NCBI GenBank assembly: GCA_010692425.1
Contig: JAAHHJ010000023.1
Location: 60,514 to 124,513 of the forward strand
Length of the DNA: 64,000 bases
From: Symploca sp. SIO3C6
GTDB taxonomy: Bacteria > Cyanobacteriota > Cyanobacteriia > Cyanobacteriales > Coleofasciculaceae
Direction: 5' to 3'
In this document: piece by piece, positions 54,524 to 63,909 of the stretch
Layout of the letters: each line of letters begins with the position of its first letter
Numbering within the stretch: the stretch's first letter is position 1
Notes under the pieces: generated by a model
The model's database searches: none
What the model was told of the DNA's origin: nothing
Seen by the model: the letters and a program-made list of their open reading frames with translations, nothing else
Program-made: the position numbers and the translations under genes

Positions 54524-54997
54524 TCACGGCCTCTAGTGTGATATCTAGCAACCACTTGCCCAATTATCCCTTGCCAAAGAGTTTGGCTGAAAATATTTGG
54601 GGTTGGTCTGAGTTAAGGGAGAGAGCTCAGATTTTTCTGATTGTCTCACAAAGGACTGCCAAGCTTCGGTAGTCCTGAATTAGAGATTCTTTTAATCACC
54701 AGGATGGACGTCGGTATAAGTACAAGGCTTGATCTGAAATTCTGTAGTTTTTCTGCACAATCTGGATAATTTCCTAAGTCCTGATCAGCTAGGATTTCAT
54801 AACCTCTTGGCCTTACCATTAATTATTGACCTGTATTAGATCAATTACTTATATCTATAACGGAGTGATATCCTATCATTTGTAATATAACTGTACTATA
54901 AAGTGGGTGCTTAATTTACACCAGTACATACTACTGAACTAGGTAAGAGCATCTGACAGCTAAGTTTCAAAACCCCCTACCTTACCAGGCTCCCTTC
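54524..54997. promoter_or_regulatory. Divergent promoter region of the efflux system
   Basis: 474 bp between the TolC-like and adaptor genes. Holds two dyads with a shared AGTCCT core: AGGACTGCC-7-GGTAGTCCT at 54652-54676 and AAGTCCT-8-AGGATTT at 54776-54797. These are possible operators for a local regulator, though the first could also act as a hairpin in RNA. No regulator gene is adjacent. Confidence 0.4.
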
Positions 54998-56281
54998 ATG
55001 CATAAATTTGGTGTCCCATTATCTGGCAAGTTTTTAGGTACTCTACTAACTCTCCCTTTCCTTACCAGTGCCTGTGGTGGTGGTGAGCCGCCCCTGGCAG
55101 CTGGGACACCTCCAGGAGTGCCAGTAAAGTTGGAGACTGTAGTGCCCAGCACAATTAAGGAAAGTTCTGAATTTGTTGGCTCCTTGGAAGCTAAGCAAAG
55201 AGTTGATTTGAGAGCTGAAACAGAGGGACGAATTACTAGAATTTTTGCAAATTCTGGAGACAAGGTTACTGCCGATACTCCAATTATGGAACTGCGTCTT
55301 GAGCGCAGCAGAGCACAATTGAACGCAGAAATTGCCAATGTTAATGTGGCGAGAGCAGCACGGGATAATGCTAAAGCTGAACTCAAAGAAGCTAAGGCTG
55401 AAAAACTTTCTGCCCAGGCAGAGGTAGAACTTCAAAATGAAGATTTCGAGCGGATATCAATGCTGGTGTCTCAAGGGGCTCTGCCTGAACAACGCTTAGA
55501 CCAAGTTAGGCGCGATCGTAACAGGGCAGTTGCTGAGCTAGAGGCATCTCAAGAGCGTATAGAAGCTGACAGAGCTAGTCTTGACGAAGCCAATGCCACA
55601 CTAGTACAAGCTCAGGCGAATGTAGAAGTTGCCACTGAAGATTTACAAGATAACAAAATCGTCGCTCCCATTGCTGGTATAGTCGGGGATATCGAATTAA
55701 AGGTAGGGGACTATGTTGATATCGGCGATACTATAACTACAATTACTCAGAACCAATCCTTAGATTTACGACTCTCTATTCCCCTTGAGAAAGCAGAACA
55801 ATTGCGAGTTGGGCTTCCTGTAGAGCTAGTCAGTTACCAAAAAGACGAAGTCATAGTGACTGGCGGCATTAGCTTTATTTCACCCCAAGTAGATCAGCAA
55901 GTACAAGGTATTCTAATTAAGGCTAGCTTTCCTAATCCAGGTGGTAAGCTGCGAGATGAGCAGTTGGTGAGGGCAAGAGTAATTTGGGAGGAGCGTCCCG
56001 GAGTTTTAATCCCCACTGCGGCTATATCTCGTCTTGGTGGACAGAATTTTGTTTATGTAGCTGCTACACCAGAAGCATCTGAACAAGAACAATCACAGGC
56101 AGGAGAAGCTCAACAAATAGCTCAGCAAAAACCAGTTAAGTTAGGAGCAATCCAGGGCAATAAATACCAAGTACTTGAAGGAGTAGAACCGGGAGAAAAA
56201 ATTGTTGTTTCCGGAATTCTTAATCTTTCTGATGGCACTCCCATCCTTTCTGAATCTTCAAGCTCATCACCTGTTCGTTAG
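54998..56281 (+). CDS. RND efflux periplasmic adaptor (membrane fusion protein), lipoprotein
   Basis: 427 residues. Signal with lipobox LTSACGGGE near residue 25. RVDLRAETEGRITRIFANSGDKV is the first half of the lipoyl domain; a coiled-coil hairpin (~90-210) follows, then KIVAPIAGIVGDIELKVGDYV is the second lipoyl half; beta-barrel and membrane-proximal domains close the protein. Connects the RND pump to the TolC-like duct. Next gene is the pump, 350 bp downstream. Confidence 0.93.
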   Translation: MHKFGVPLSGKFLGTLLTLPFLTSACGGGEPPLAAGTPPGVPVKLETVVPSTIKESSEFVGSLEAKQRVDLRAETEGRITRIFANSGDKVTADTPIMELRLERSRAQLNAEIANVNVARAARDNAKAELKEAKAEKLSAQAEVELQNEDFERISMLVSQGALPEQRLDQVRRDRNRAVAELEASQERIEADRASLDEANATLVQAQANVEVATEDLQDNKIVAPIAGIVGDIELKVGDYVDIGDTITTITQNQSLDLRLSIPLEKAEQLRVGLPVELVSYQKDEVIVTGGISFISPQVDQQVQGILIKASFPNPGGKLRDEQLVRARVIWEERPGVLIPTAAISRLGGQNFVYVAATPEASEQEQSQAGEAQQIAQQKPVKLGAIQGNKYQVLEGVEPGEKIVVSGILNLSDGTPILSESSSSSPVR

Positions 56282-56631
56282 CTTTATATAGAGGGGGAGA
56301 TGGGGAGACGCTCCAGATGGGGAGATGGGGAGAGATAAAGCAAGTTTTTTTAAACTGGATAAAGTCTAGAATAAAGTCTAATTGTTAGATGCCTAAAGGC
56401 TTATTAGTTGGCAGTGGCAGTTAATCATTAAAGTGAAGATAGGGGAAGTGAAGATAAGGGTTTTAATGTGAATTTTTATCTAGGTGAGGAGGTAGAAAAA
56501 AAGACCATAATCGTTATTTTTTCAATATCCAAAACACGCCAGAGCCTGAGTTATTAATTACTCAGATAACTGATAACTCATTGAAGACTCGCTGTTGATG
56601 CCTGCATAGTACTAGCGCTTGTGTGCAGCTT
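56282..56631. other. Spacer with GATGGGGAGA repeats
   Basis: 350 bp between adaptor and pump. Three copies of GATGGGGAGA at 56299, 56316 and 56324 form a small short-tandem-type repeat. Remaining sequence is AT-rich with no gene. The gap is large for one operon, so an internal promoter for the pump is possible. Confidence 0.5.
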
Positions 56632-59600
56632 ATGTTTGTTGACTTTTTCATTAAAAGACCTGTTTTTACTACGGTCTGCTCCTTGATTATCCTGCTGGTG
56701 GGGGCAATTTGCATTCCTACCCTAGCCATTGCTCAATACCCGGATATCAGCCCTAAGCAAGTAAGCGTGAGTGCTAACTACAACGGTGCTGATGCCGAAA
56801 CTGTAGAAAAAGAGGTAACAACCCTCTTAGAACGTGAAATTAACGGTGTCGAAGGCATGAGGTACATGACTTCGACTAGCAGTAATGATGGCAACAGCAC
56901 AATTACTGTTACCTTTGATTCGGCACGGGATCAAGATATTGCCGCTGTCGATGTCCAAAATCGAGTCTCCCTTGCTGAGCCCAGACTGCCAGAAACTGTC
57001 AGGCAAATCGGGGTTAACATCAGCAAGGAGTCTAGCAGTATTCTCCTCGGTTTCGGTCTCTACACAGAAAATGGTGAGTACAATAACGTTTTCCTCAGCA
57101 ACTACGCTGACCTTTACATCGTAGATGCCCTCAAACGAGTTAATGGTGTTGGCAATGTTAGAATTTTTGGTGAACGTACCTACGCAATGCGCCTGTGGCT
57201 AGACCCTAATCGGCTTGCTAGCCGCAGCCTTACTGCTGAGGATGTAGTCGATGCTCTGCGGGAACAGAATCTCCAAGTTGGTGTGGGACGCATTGGTCAA
57301 CCCCCAACCCTAGATGATCAACAATATCAAATTGATCTACGTGCGGCTTCTAAGCTCACAACTGTCTCAGAATTTGAGGAAGTAGTTATTGCCACAGGTA
57401 ATGATGGCAGTTTAGTCAAACTCAAAGATATAGGACGAGCAGAATTAGGAGCAGAAAATTACGGCACCTTCCTGCGATTTCGGGCAAATGAGGCTGTGGG
57501 CTTGGGGATTTATCAAATTCCTGGCAGCAACGCTTTAGAGGTGGCAAAGGGAGTCAAATCTGAAATGGCGCGACTGTCTGAGGACTTTCCGCCGGGCATG
57601 AAGTACGATATCGGCTTTGACACTACTGATTTTGTGGAGCAGTCTCTCTCAGAAGTAATCTGGACCTTGATGCAAGCAGTTATGCTAGTGGTCTTGGTGA
57701 TTTTTATCTTCTTGCAGGACTGGCGCACTACTTTAATTCCTGCCATTACTATTCCCGTTGCCCTAATTGGTACCTTTGCTTTTGTCAAGGTTTTCAATTT
57801 CTCCATCAACTCTCTGACCCTATTTGGTCTAACTTTAGCTACGGGAATGGTAGTCGATGACGCCATTGTCGTAGTTGAAGATATTAGTAGTAAGATCCAA
57901 AATACTGGCATGAGACCTCGTCGGGCTGCCATCGAGTCGATGCGGGAACTACTGGGGGCAGTAATTGCCACTTCGCTGGTATTGATGGCTGTATTTATCC
58001 CAGTTGCCTTTTTCCCAGGAACTACTGGCGCACTCTACAGGCAATTTGCCCTGACTATTGCTTTTGCCATTGCCCTTTCTACCTTTAATGCAGTTACCCT
58101 TACTCCTACCCTTTCTGCCTTATTATTGCGTCAGAAACCGGAAACCGGCGGCTGGCTGGGTAGGATTTTTGGTGCGTTTAATTGGTTTCTGCAACAGACG
58201 CAAAATCTCTACAAGCAAGCAACTAACATCCTGGCGCGCTTTAAAGCCCTAGTTATCTGCATTTTTACGGCTCTGTTGGTACTTACTGTCTGGTTTTACC
58301 AAAGCGTACCTTCAGCATTTCTCCCTGATGAAGACCAAGGCTATTTCATTACCATTGTGCAGGGTCCAGAAGGTTCTTCCCTCAATTACACCAGCCAGGT
58401 GATGAGTCAGATTGAAGATATTCTGCTGGACATACCGGAAGTGCGGGCAACTTTTGCCGTTGGTGGCTTTGGTTTTAGTGGTAATACCGCCAACAGCGCG
58501 GTCATATTTACCACCTTAATACCTTGGTCAGAGCGTAAAGACCCTTCTGAATCGGCATTGGCAATTATTAACAGAGTACGCGGTTCCCTAATGTCGATTC
58601 CAGAGGCGAGAATATTACCAGTTAATCCGCCTCCAATTCAAGGTTTAGGTAGTTTTGGTGGCTTTCAATATCAGCTGCAAGACAAAAGAGGTAATTTTGC
58701 CTTGAGTACTTTGGTGGAGAACATGGGTAAGATGCTAGGTGCTGCTAACCAGCACCCAGACTTACAAGCTGTATTTAGCACTTATACTGCAAATACACCT
58801 CAGATGTTCATTGAAGTTGACCGCAACCGTGCTAAAGCACTGCAAGTGGATATTGATGAGATTTTCAGCACCTTGCAGACTTACCTTGGTTCACAATATG
58901 TCAATGACTTTACTCTTGAGCAGCGGACTTATCGGGTTTACGTTCAGGCAGATAAACAATTTCGCTCTAACCCCAGCGACATTAATCAGTTGTATGTTCG
59001 TTCAGAACTTGATGAAATGATCCCTTTGAGTAATCTAGTCAAGATTACTCCGATCACTGGAGCGCAAACCATTAATCATTACAATCTTTTCCGGTCAATT
59101 GAAATTAATGGGGGAGCTACCCCAGGAGCTAGTTCTGGAGATGCGATCGCAGCGATGGAAGAATTATCAGCTCAGTTACTACCACCGGGTTTGGGTTATG
59201 AATGGTCTGGTACTTCCCTAGAAGAAATTGAGTCTGGTGGTCAAGCACCGATAATTTTTGGTTTTGGACTAGTTTTAGTCTTCCTAGTGTTAGCAGCCCA
59301 GTACGAAAGTTATGTTGACCCAATTATTATTCTGATCTCAGTTCCTCTGGCAGTTTTAGGAGCTTTGTTAGCTCAGTCGCTACGGGGTTTGCCTAATGAT
59401 GTCTACTGTCAGATTGGTTTGGTGATGCTAATTGGTTTGGCAAGTAAGAATTCCATTCTGATTGTTGAATTTGCCAATCAACTTCGAGAGCAAGGTATGG
59501 CGATTACTAAAGCTGCAACCGAGGCAGCACAACAGCGCTTGCGACCAATTTTGATGACGGCAATTTCTACTTTGAGTAGTATTTTTCCGCTCACAATTGC

Positions 59601-59820
59601 CACTGGTGCTGGGGCAGGTAGTCGGCAATCTTTGGGTACAGCAGTCTTTGGCGGCATGTTCGTGGCGACTTTCTTGAGTTTATTTGTGGTTCCGGTGGTT
59701 TATATAGTGATTAAAACTATTAGCGATCGCTTGTTTAGTAGTACTCCTAAAAAGAAGTCTACTGATACTAAGAAGCTTGAGGAGCAACTCAAGGTAACAA
59801 ATCTTTCTGGCAAGAGTTGA
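56632..59820 (+). CDS. HAE1-type RND multidrug efflux pump (AcrB/MexB family)
   Basis: About 1062 residues from the ATG at 56632 (a GTG at 56623 would add three). FFIKRPVFTTVCSLIILLVG starts membrane helix 1; two large periplasmic loops lie between helices 1-2 and 7-8. LATGMVVDDAIVVVEDI on helix 4 carries the proton-relay Asp pair, and the helix-10 block GLASKNSILIVEFANQL carries the relay Lys. Twelve helices in all. Exports hydrophobic or amphiphilic compounds by proton antiport with the adaptor upstream and the divergent TolC-like duct. A HIP1 site is near 59144. Confidence 0.95.
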   Translation: MFVDFFIKRPVFTTVCSLIILLVGAICIPTLAIAQYPDISPKQVSVSANYNGADAETVEKEVTTLLEREINGVEGMRYMTSTSSNDGNSTITVTFDSARDQDIAAVDVQNRVSLAEPRLPETVRQIGVNISKESSSILLGFGLYTENGEYNNVFLSNYADLYIVDALKRVNGVGNVRIFGERTYAMRLWLDPNRLASRSLTAEDVVDALREQNLQVGVGRIGQPPTLDDQQYQIDLRAASKLTTVSEFEEVVIATGNDGSLVKLKDIGRAELGAENYGTFLRFRANEAVGLGIYQIPGSNALEVAKGVKSEMARLSEDFPPGMKYDIGFDTTDFVEQSLSEVIWTLMQAVMLVVLVIFIFLQDWRTTLIPAITIPVALIGTFAFVKVFNFSINSLTLFGLTLATGMVVDDAIVVVEDISSKIQNTGMRPRRAAIESMRELLGAVIATSLVLMAVFIPVAFFPGTTGALYRQFALTIAFAIALSTFNAVTLTPTLSALLLRQKPETGGWLGRIFGAFNWFLQQTQNLYKQATNILARFKALVICIFTALLVLTVWFYQSVPSAFLPDEDQGYFITIVQGPEGSSLNYTSQVMSQIEDILLDIPEVRATFAVGGFGFSGNTANSAVIFTTLIPWSERKDPSESALAIINRVRGSLMSIPEARILPVNPPPIQGLGSFGGFQYQLQDKRGNFALSTLVENMGKMLGAANQHPDLQAVFSTYTANTPQMFIEVDRNRAKALQVDIDEIFSTLQTYLGSQYVNDFTLEQRTYRVYVQADKQFRSNPSDINQLYVRSELDEMIPLSNLVKITPITGAQTINHYNLFRSIEINGGATPGASSGDAIAAMEELSAQLLPPGLGYEWSGTSLEEIESGGQAPIIFGFGLVLVFLVLAAQYESYVDPIIILISVPLAVLGALLAQSLRGLPNDVYCQIGLVMLIGLASKNSILIVEFANQLREQGMAITKAATEAAQQRLRPILMTAISTLSSIFPLTIATGAGAGSRQSLGTAVFGGMFVATFLSLFVVPVVYIVIKTISDRLFSSTPKKKSTDTKKLEEQLKVTNLSGKS

Positions 59821-59834
59821 ACTCTTGGCGGTGT

Positions 59835-59862
59835 CCCTACCCTGACTCGGGACAGGGTGGGG
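59835..59862 (+). terminator. Hairpin after the RND pump gene
   Basis: CCCTACCCTG and CAGGGTGGGG pair over ten positions (one G-T) around ACTCGGGA, 15 bp after the stop. GC-rich stem but no T-run follows, so termination efficiency is uncertain. Confidence 0.5.
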
Positions 59863-60000
59863 TAACTGTTGCGATTAAAAATTACCAAATCCAGGGAATT
59901 AAACAAGTCATGGTTGGTGGATAAGCTGCAAAGTCAGGATATGTTGATAGCCTAGTCGCATTACAATAAACTTGAAGATATACTTACAGCAATAAGTCAA

Positions 60001-60112
60001 TATAGCGCTACGCGCAAGGCTCCAGGGCAGAAGGCTCCAAGGCAGAAGGCAGAATTTGACAAAGTTTTAGCGATTTAGCTTGTCCTAACCTTAATACGTA
60101 CTGCTATATAAT
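60001..60112 (-). repeat. Dispersed MITE-like repeat, copy B
   Basis: 112 bp, the reverse complement of copy A (51581-51685) with two substitutions and an extra TTCTGCC heptamer. Its right edge abuts the open frame of a pseudogene remnant at 60113, as if the element had inserted in or next to that gene. The two copies bracket psbM, the ferredoxin and the whole efflux system. Confidence 0.8.
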
Positions 60113-60514
60113 CTTGAAGGAACTGGAGGATTAGAAAGAACGACTAATTCACTGGTAGGCAATTTGGTCTTAACAGAACCTAGTCTCAAAGATGAAGATA
60201 AGGAAAATCCTATATACAAAAAACTCAAAACATTTATATTTAGTTTAGGGCTATTTTTAAGTCCTAATATTTAGGATATTATTGGAACAGCTCCTGCTAT
60301 AGAGCAGTTTTGGCTACCCAATATCGAAAGCATTGCTGAGAAAATAAATAGTCAAGAGAAATTAAATATTCAAGAATTTTATGAACAATTTGAGGAAGAA
60401 GTTAAGAGCATATCTAATAAGGAGAAAACAAAACAGATTTCAGGAAAAGAAGAGTTAAAAGCTCTCCCAGCTGCTAAAGAAAATACAGAAATTACTACGG
60501 ATAACAAAAATTAG
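60113..60514 (+). pseudogene. Remnant of an unrecognised gene, one internal stop
   Basis: One frame stays open across ~400 bp except for a single TAG at 60272-60274. It reads LEGTGGLERTTNSLVGNL before the stop and an acidic, Lys-rich part afterwards (QFEEEVKSISNKEKTKQ), ending at TAG 60512-60514. No start codon is available because repeat copy B abuts the 5' side. Codon use looks real rather than random, so I call it a decayed 3' part of a gene. Family not recognised. Confidence 0.5.
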
Positions 60515-60532
60515 ACTTAGAGGACTGGTTTT

Positions 60533-61165
60533 TTAGCTCCAGACTTTACTCAAATCCAAGATGAAACCAGGTAAAATTTTACCTCCTGACAACTCAGTAA
60601 GATTGTTGAGTATTTTTACTTCCTCACCTGGTTGATAAATTTCAACTTTTCGATTTTGTTTGTCAATTAGCCAACCTAAACGCAGCCCATTTTCTAAATA
60701 TTCGTGCATTTTTCTTTGCACAGATACTAAAGAGTCCGATTGAGAGCGCAATTCAACTACAAAGTCAGGACATATGGAGGCGAATTTTTGACGTTGCTGT
60801 GGAATTAGTGAATTCCATTGTTCTAAAGAAATCCAACTAGCATCAGGGGAGCGAGTAGCACCGTTTGGTAAATGAAATCCAGTGGAGGAGTCAAAAACTA
60901 TTCCTAATTTAGTTTTGTTGTTCCAAGACCAGAGTTGTCCTCCAATTTCGGCATTGCTAGCACCTGTATCACTATAGGTGGGAGACATGATAATTAGTTC
61001 CCCTTGTGCTGTTCTCTCTAGTCGGATATCACGATTAGCGCCAGCCAATTCGATAAACTGTTCATGACTGATTCTAAAGTTGGGAGGGACTTGAATCATA
61101 GGAAGTGAATAAGGAGTATTTACTTGATTCACTTCTTGTGAAAACTGAATAGATTGATTCGACAT
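60533..61165 (-). CDS. Uma2 family (DUF820) putative restriction-endonuclease-like protein
   Basis: 210 residues. SPTYSDTGASNAEIGGQLWSW, PDASWISLEQWNSL, PDFVVELRSQSDSL and MHEYLENGLRLGWLIDKQN, ending IYQPGEEV, follow the Uma2/DUF820 pattern with a PD-(D/E)xK-like core (D in PDASW, E-x-R in VELRS, substituting for ExK). Very common in multicopy in cyanobacteria and linked to genome plasticity, but its biological role is unsettled. Flanked by the pseudogene and by a regulatory-looking spacer. Confidence 0.87.
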   Translation of the reverse strand: MSNQSIQFSQEVNQVNTPYSLPMIQVPPNFRISHEQFIELAGANRDIRLERTAQGELIIMSPTYSDTGASNAEIGGQLWSWNNKTKLGIVFDSSTGFHLPNGATRSPDASWISLEQWNSLIPQQRQKFASICPDFVVELRSQSDSLVSVQRKMHEYLENGLRLGWLIDKQNRKVEIYQPGEEVKILNNLTELSGGKILPGFILDLSKVWS

Positions 61166-61823
61166 ACTGTTACTGTTTAATTTTCTATTGGTTGCTTAAT
61201 TTAATCGTATCTTTAGAAAATTTTTCCTCTCAATACTGCCAGACTCAAGTTTGACGTACTAATTTTGTACTCTCAAATAAAGTACGAAAAGTAGATTTTA
61301 ATTGATAACTATGATAAGTAAAAACAATCATTACCTATCATCAGTTTTGAAGTGGTAATCAATCATTTGTATCTTAACTTCACATTGGGGCGATTATTGA
61401 GAATATTCTCATTTACTGTGAGAATTGACTTATCTTGTTGACAATGAGAAAATAGCTATAGGTATAGGATGTGTGTTTTGTTTGTCAAAAAACACCACTC
61501 TCGTCTCAAACCCTTGATTTCCCATGTAATTTGAGCCAACTATACAGAGCAGTAAGTGAATTTTCACTACCTTCGAGGAACGAGTTTTTTGTTAAGTAGT
61601 GTAAAGGACAAAATTGTTCTCTTGACAAAGGCAGTATTTAATCTTAAAGAAGACTTAATTCTATCAAAATAATGCGGGAGCGTTTCATCCCCCCCGCTGA
61701 AAGCAGGGGGGATGAAACGCGACCCGTAAAGATTTATCTCGTCGTTTCCCATATTATGTAGCAAATCTTGTCAGTTTTGAGATAAAATATATCGCATGCA
61801 TTTCCAAAGAGGTTAATTAATAA
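61166..61823. other. Spacer and left flank of the IS200/IS605-type element
   Basis: 658 bp. Left part has a cluster of TGAGAA motifs (dyad TGAGAATATTCTCA at 61398-61411, then 61419 and 61445). Right part has the large hairpin at 61681-61719. No convincing gene. Confidence 0.5.
61681..61719. repeat. Long hairpin, likely left-end structure of the IS element
   Basis: 14-bp perfect stem CGTTTCATCCCCCC/GGGGGGATGAAACG with an 11-base loop that itself contains GCT-GAA-AGC. It lies ~100 bp upstream of tnpB. Subterminal hairpins are the ends recognised by IS200/IS605 transposases, and the 3' side has a similar ATCCCCG hairpin at 63214. The exact left tip cannot be placed. Confidence 0.5.
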
Positions 61824-63212
61824 TTGTACCGAACAGTAACAATTAGAGCTAGATTTGACCACGAAGAGAAACTGTTTTGGCTTGACCAGTGTCACCATGC
61901 AAACAGTCTAATAAACTGTGCTGTTTATCACACTAAACAATCTCATTTTAGTTGGCTAACTGAGAAAGGTGACGCCTTTACGATTTACTGGAAAGAGGAT
62001 GAATTACGCCATGGGTGGAAGGCTTACGGCTGCTTAACGACTTACCCAAAGCTAGATCAAGCTCTTAAGCAGTCTGAACACTACAAAGCGATGGCAGCTC
62101 AATCGGCTCAACAAACCCTTAAAACAGTAGGCGAATCAATTGATAGTTATAACGCTCTAGTCAAAGCTTATTATCGGGGTGAAGTAGACAAGCCGAAGCT
62201 GCCCAGATATCGTACCAAAGGTGGATTAGCAGCAGTAACATTTCCGAAACAGGCTTTAAGTTACAAAGATGGCTATTTTAAACCGTCAATTAGTAGAGAA
62301 ACTAAGCCAGAACTAATTACCGATATCAAGTGAGAACTGCCAGAGTTTATTGATTCCGACTGGGTAAAAGAGGTCACAGTTAGACCATGTTTGGGGGAGT
62401 TCTGGATAAATTGGGTAATTGATGATGGTAAGCAACCTGTTGAGGTAAACCCTAACTTAAATTACACTCAAGCCTGGGGATTTGACCACGGTGGCGCTAA
62501 TTGGCTAACAGGAGTGTCGACAAAGGGGCAGAGTCTCATAATTAATGGGAAACTCTTGAGGTCAATGAATCAGGGGTACTCCCGCCTGGTGGCAAAATAC
62601 AAGCACGGGCGGCAGAACTATTGGGATTCTAACTTAGACAGAATCCAGCGTAAGCGCAATAATCAAATGCGGGATGCCGTTAACAAGGCTGCCCGGTTCA
62701 TTGTTAACAGATGCTTGAGTGATGGCATTGGCAATCTGGTAATTGGTTGGAATGAGGGGATGAAAAATGGTTCTTCCATGAGCAAGAGGAACAACCAGAA
62801 CTTCGCTCCCATTCCCACTGGCAGATTGATAACTAGACTCAAACAATTATGCCCTGAGTATGGAATAGTTCTAAGTGTTACTGAAGAAGCCAACACCTCA
62901 GCAGCTTCATTCTTAGATGGTGACTCTCTACCGAAGCACGGTGAAAAACCCGTAAGGTGGTCTTCATCAGGCAAAAGAGTGCAGCGTGGTCTTTACCGTA
63001 GTGCAAAAGGCTTCTTAATTAATGCTGATTGTAATGGTGCAGCAAACATCATTCGTAAAGTAGCGACACAGCTAAATATCAATTTAGTCGAGGTCGGTAG
63101 CGGGAGCTTGGCACTCCCACAACGGTATGAGGTAATTACTGGTTTAAGTAAATCATATCGTCAGCAAGCGTTGCCTCCGACGGCTTTAGCCTCCGTAGCA
63201 ACAACTGCTTAG
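61824..63212 (+). pseudogene. tnpB: TnpB (IS200/IS605 OrfB) interrupted by one in-frame TGA
   Basis: One reading frame from TTG 61824 to 63212 broken only by TGA at 62331-62333, about 170 codons in. After it the frame continues ELPEFIDSDWVKEV and the RuvC-like nuclease: AWGFDHGGANWLTG (RuvC-I Asp), LVIGWNEGMKNG, TEEANTSAASFLDGD and INADCNGAANIIRK (RuvC-III Asp). Zinc-finger cysteines are not evident. TnpB is an RNA-guided nuclease whose guide RNA comes from the element's right end. No tnpA is present, so the element cannot move alone. A single TGA suggests recent decay, or readthrough. Confidence 0.8.
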
Positions 63213-63243
63213 AATCCCCGTTTTTCAAAGCGGGGAGATGTCA
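61824..63243 (+). mobile_element. IS200/IS605-type (IS1341-like) element with tnpB only
   Basis: tnpB pseudogene followed by a right-end hairpin (ATCCCCG/CGGGGAG stem at about 63214-63236) and ATGTCAA, a usual right tip of cyanobacterial IS605-type elements. The left boundary lies before tnpB, perhaps near the 61681-61719 hairpin, and is not fixed. The last ~100-150 bp would encode the guide RNA. Confidence 0.65.
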
Positions 63244-63909
63244 AGGCTTCAAGTAAACATCGCAGCAATGGGTTCAGATACGGATGCGATTAGTGCCATT
63301 GGCAGATTTCCACAGTGGAATGTAGTGCCACACTCACCTCCCCAGCAAAAATCAAAAGCTAAGGAATCAGGGGATAGAGCAATGTCTTTTCCCTCTGAGA
63401 AACAGCCTGCGACTTCATCGAGAGGAGAAGTTGAAAAAGTTGATGAGGTTACTATTCAAAGGGAACAACAACAGCAGCAGAATTTAGTAAAGCCTCGAGA
63501 GGGTTTCTCTAATACAGTTGAGCAAAAATTTCCTCTCAGTACCACCAGTGGAGAAGTAAAAGCATTAGGATTGCCTCTATCAACGGTTGAGTTTGAAACG
63601 GTAAAGGTGAATGCAAAAGGGGAGGTAGTTAAAGGCAATTCTAACCAACAAGCCAAGATTTTTAAGGAGGACTTGGGTAATGGCATCAGCCTGGAAATGG
63701 TGGAAATACCTGGTGGTTCTTTTAACATGGGTTCCCCAGTAGGAGAGAAAGGTCGATATGAAAGAGAAAGTCCGCAGCATTATGTAAAGGTACCAACTTT
63801 TTTTATGGGCATGTTTGAAGTCACCCAGCAACAGTATCAACAAGTAATGGGTAAAAATCCATCTGAGTTTAAGCCCACATTCCGCACCCTCAACTGTCAC
63901 ATGGACTGA
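63238..63909 (+). pseudogene. Truncated formylglycine-generating-enzyme-like (SUMF1) protein
   Basis: 224 codons. The first codons come from the ATGTCAA tip of the IS element, so the real start may be lost or lie at the next ATG. A ~140-residue low-complexity region (QREQQQQQNLV) leads to the SUMF1/FGE-sulfatase domain opening: GISLEMVEIPGGSFNMGSP, FFMGMFEVTQQQYQQVMGKNP, ending at SEFK. The family then continues as xxRPVExVSWxxA, but here the frame changes to PTFRTLNCHMD and stops. The catalytic core (~200 residues) is missing. The break fits insertion of foreign DNA at about 63874. Confidence 0.65.

Noticed and set aside
56299..56333. GATGGGGAGA repeats as a possible CRISPR or origin
   Set aside because: Only three short copies, with overlapping spacing and no spacers; this is a common cyanobacterial simple repeat type.
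1039..59730. Scattered GCGATCGC octamers as regulatory sites
   Set aside because: These are HIP1 sites, abundant genome-wide in cyanobacteria, many inside coding sequence; useful only as a lineage marker.
61567..61764. A 65-codon minus-strand frame across the large hairpin
   Set aside because: Its middle is encoded by the hairpin itself (SGGDETLP-like from the GGGGGGATGAAACG arm), so it is most likely structural DNA of the IS end.
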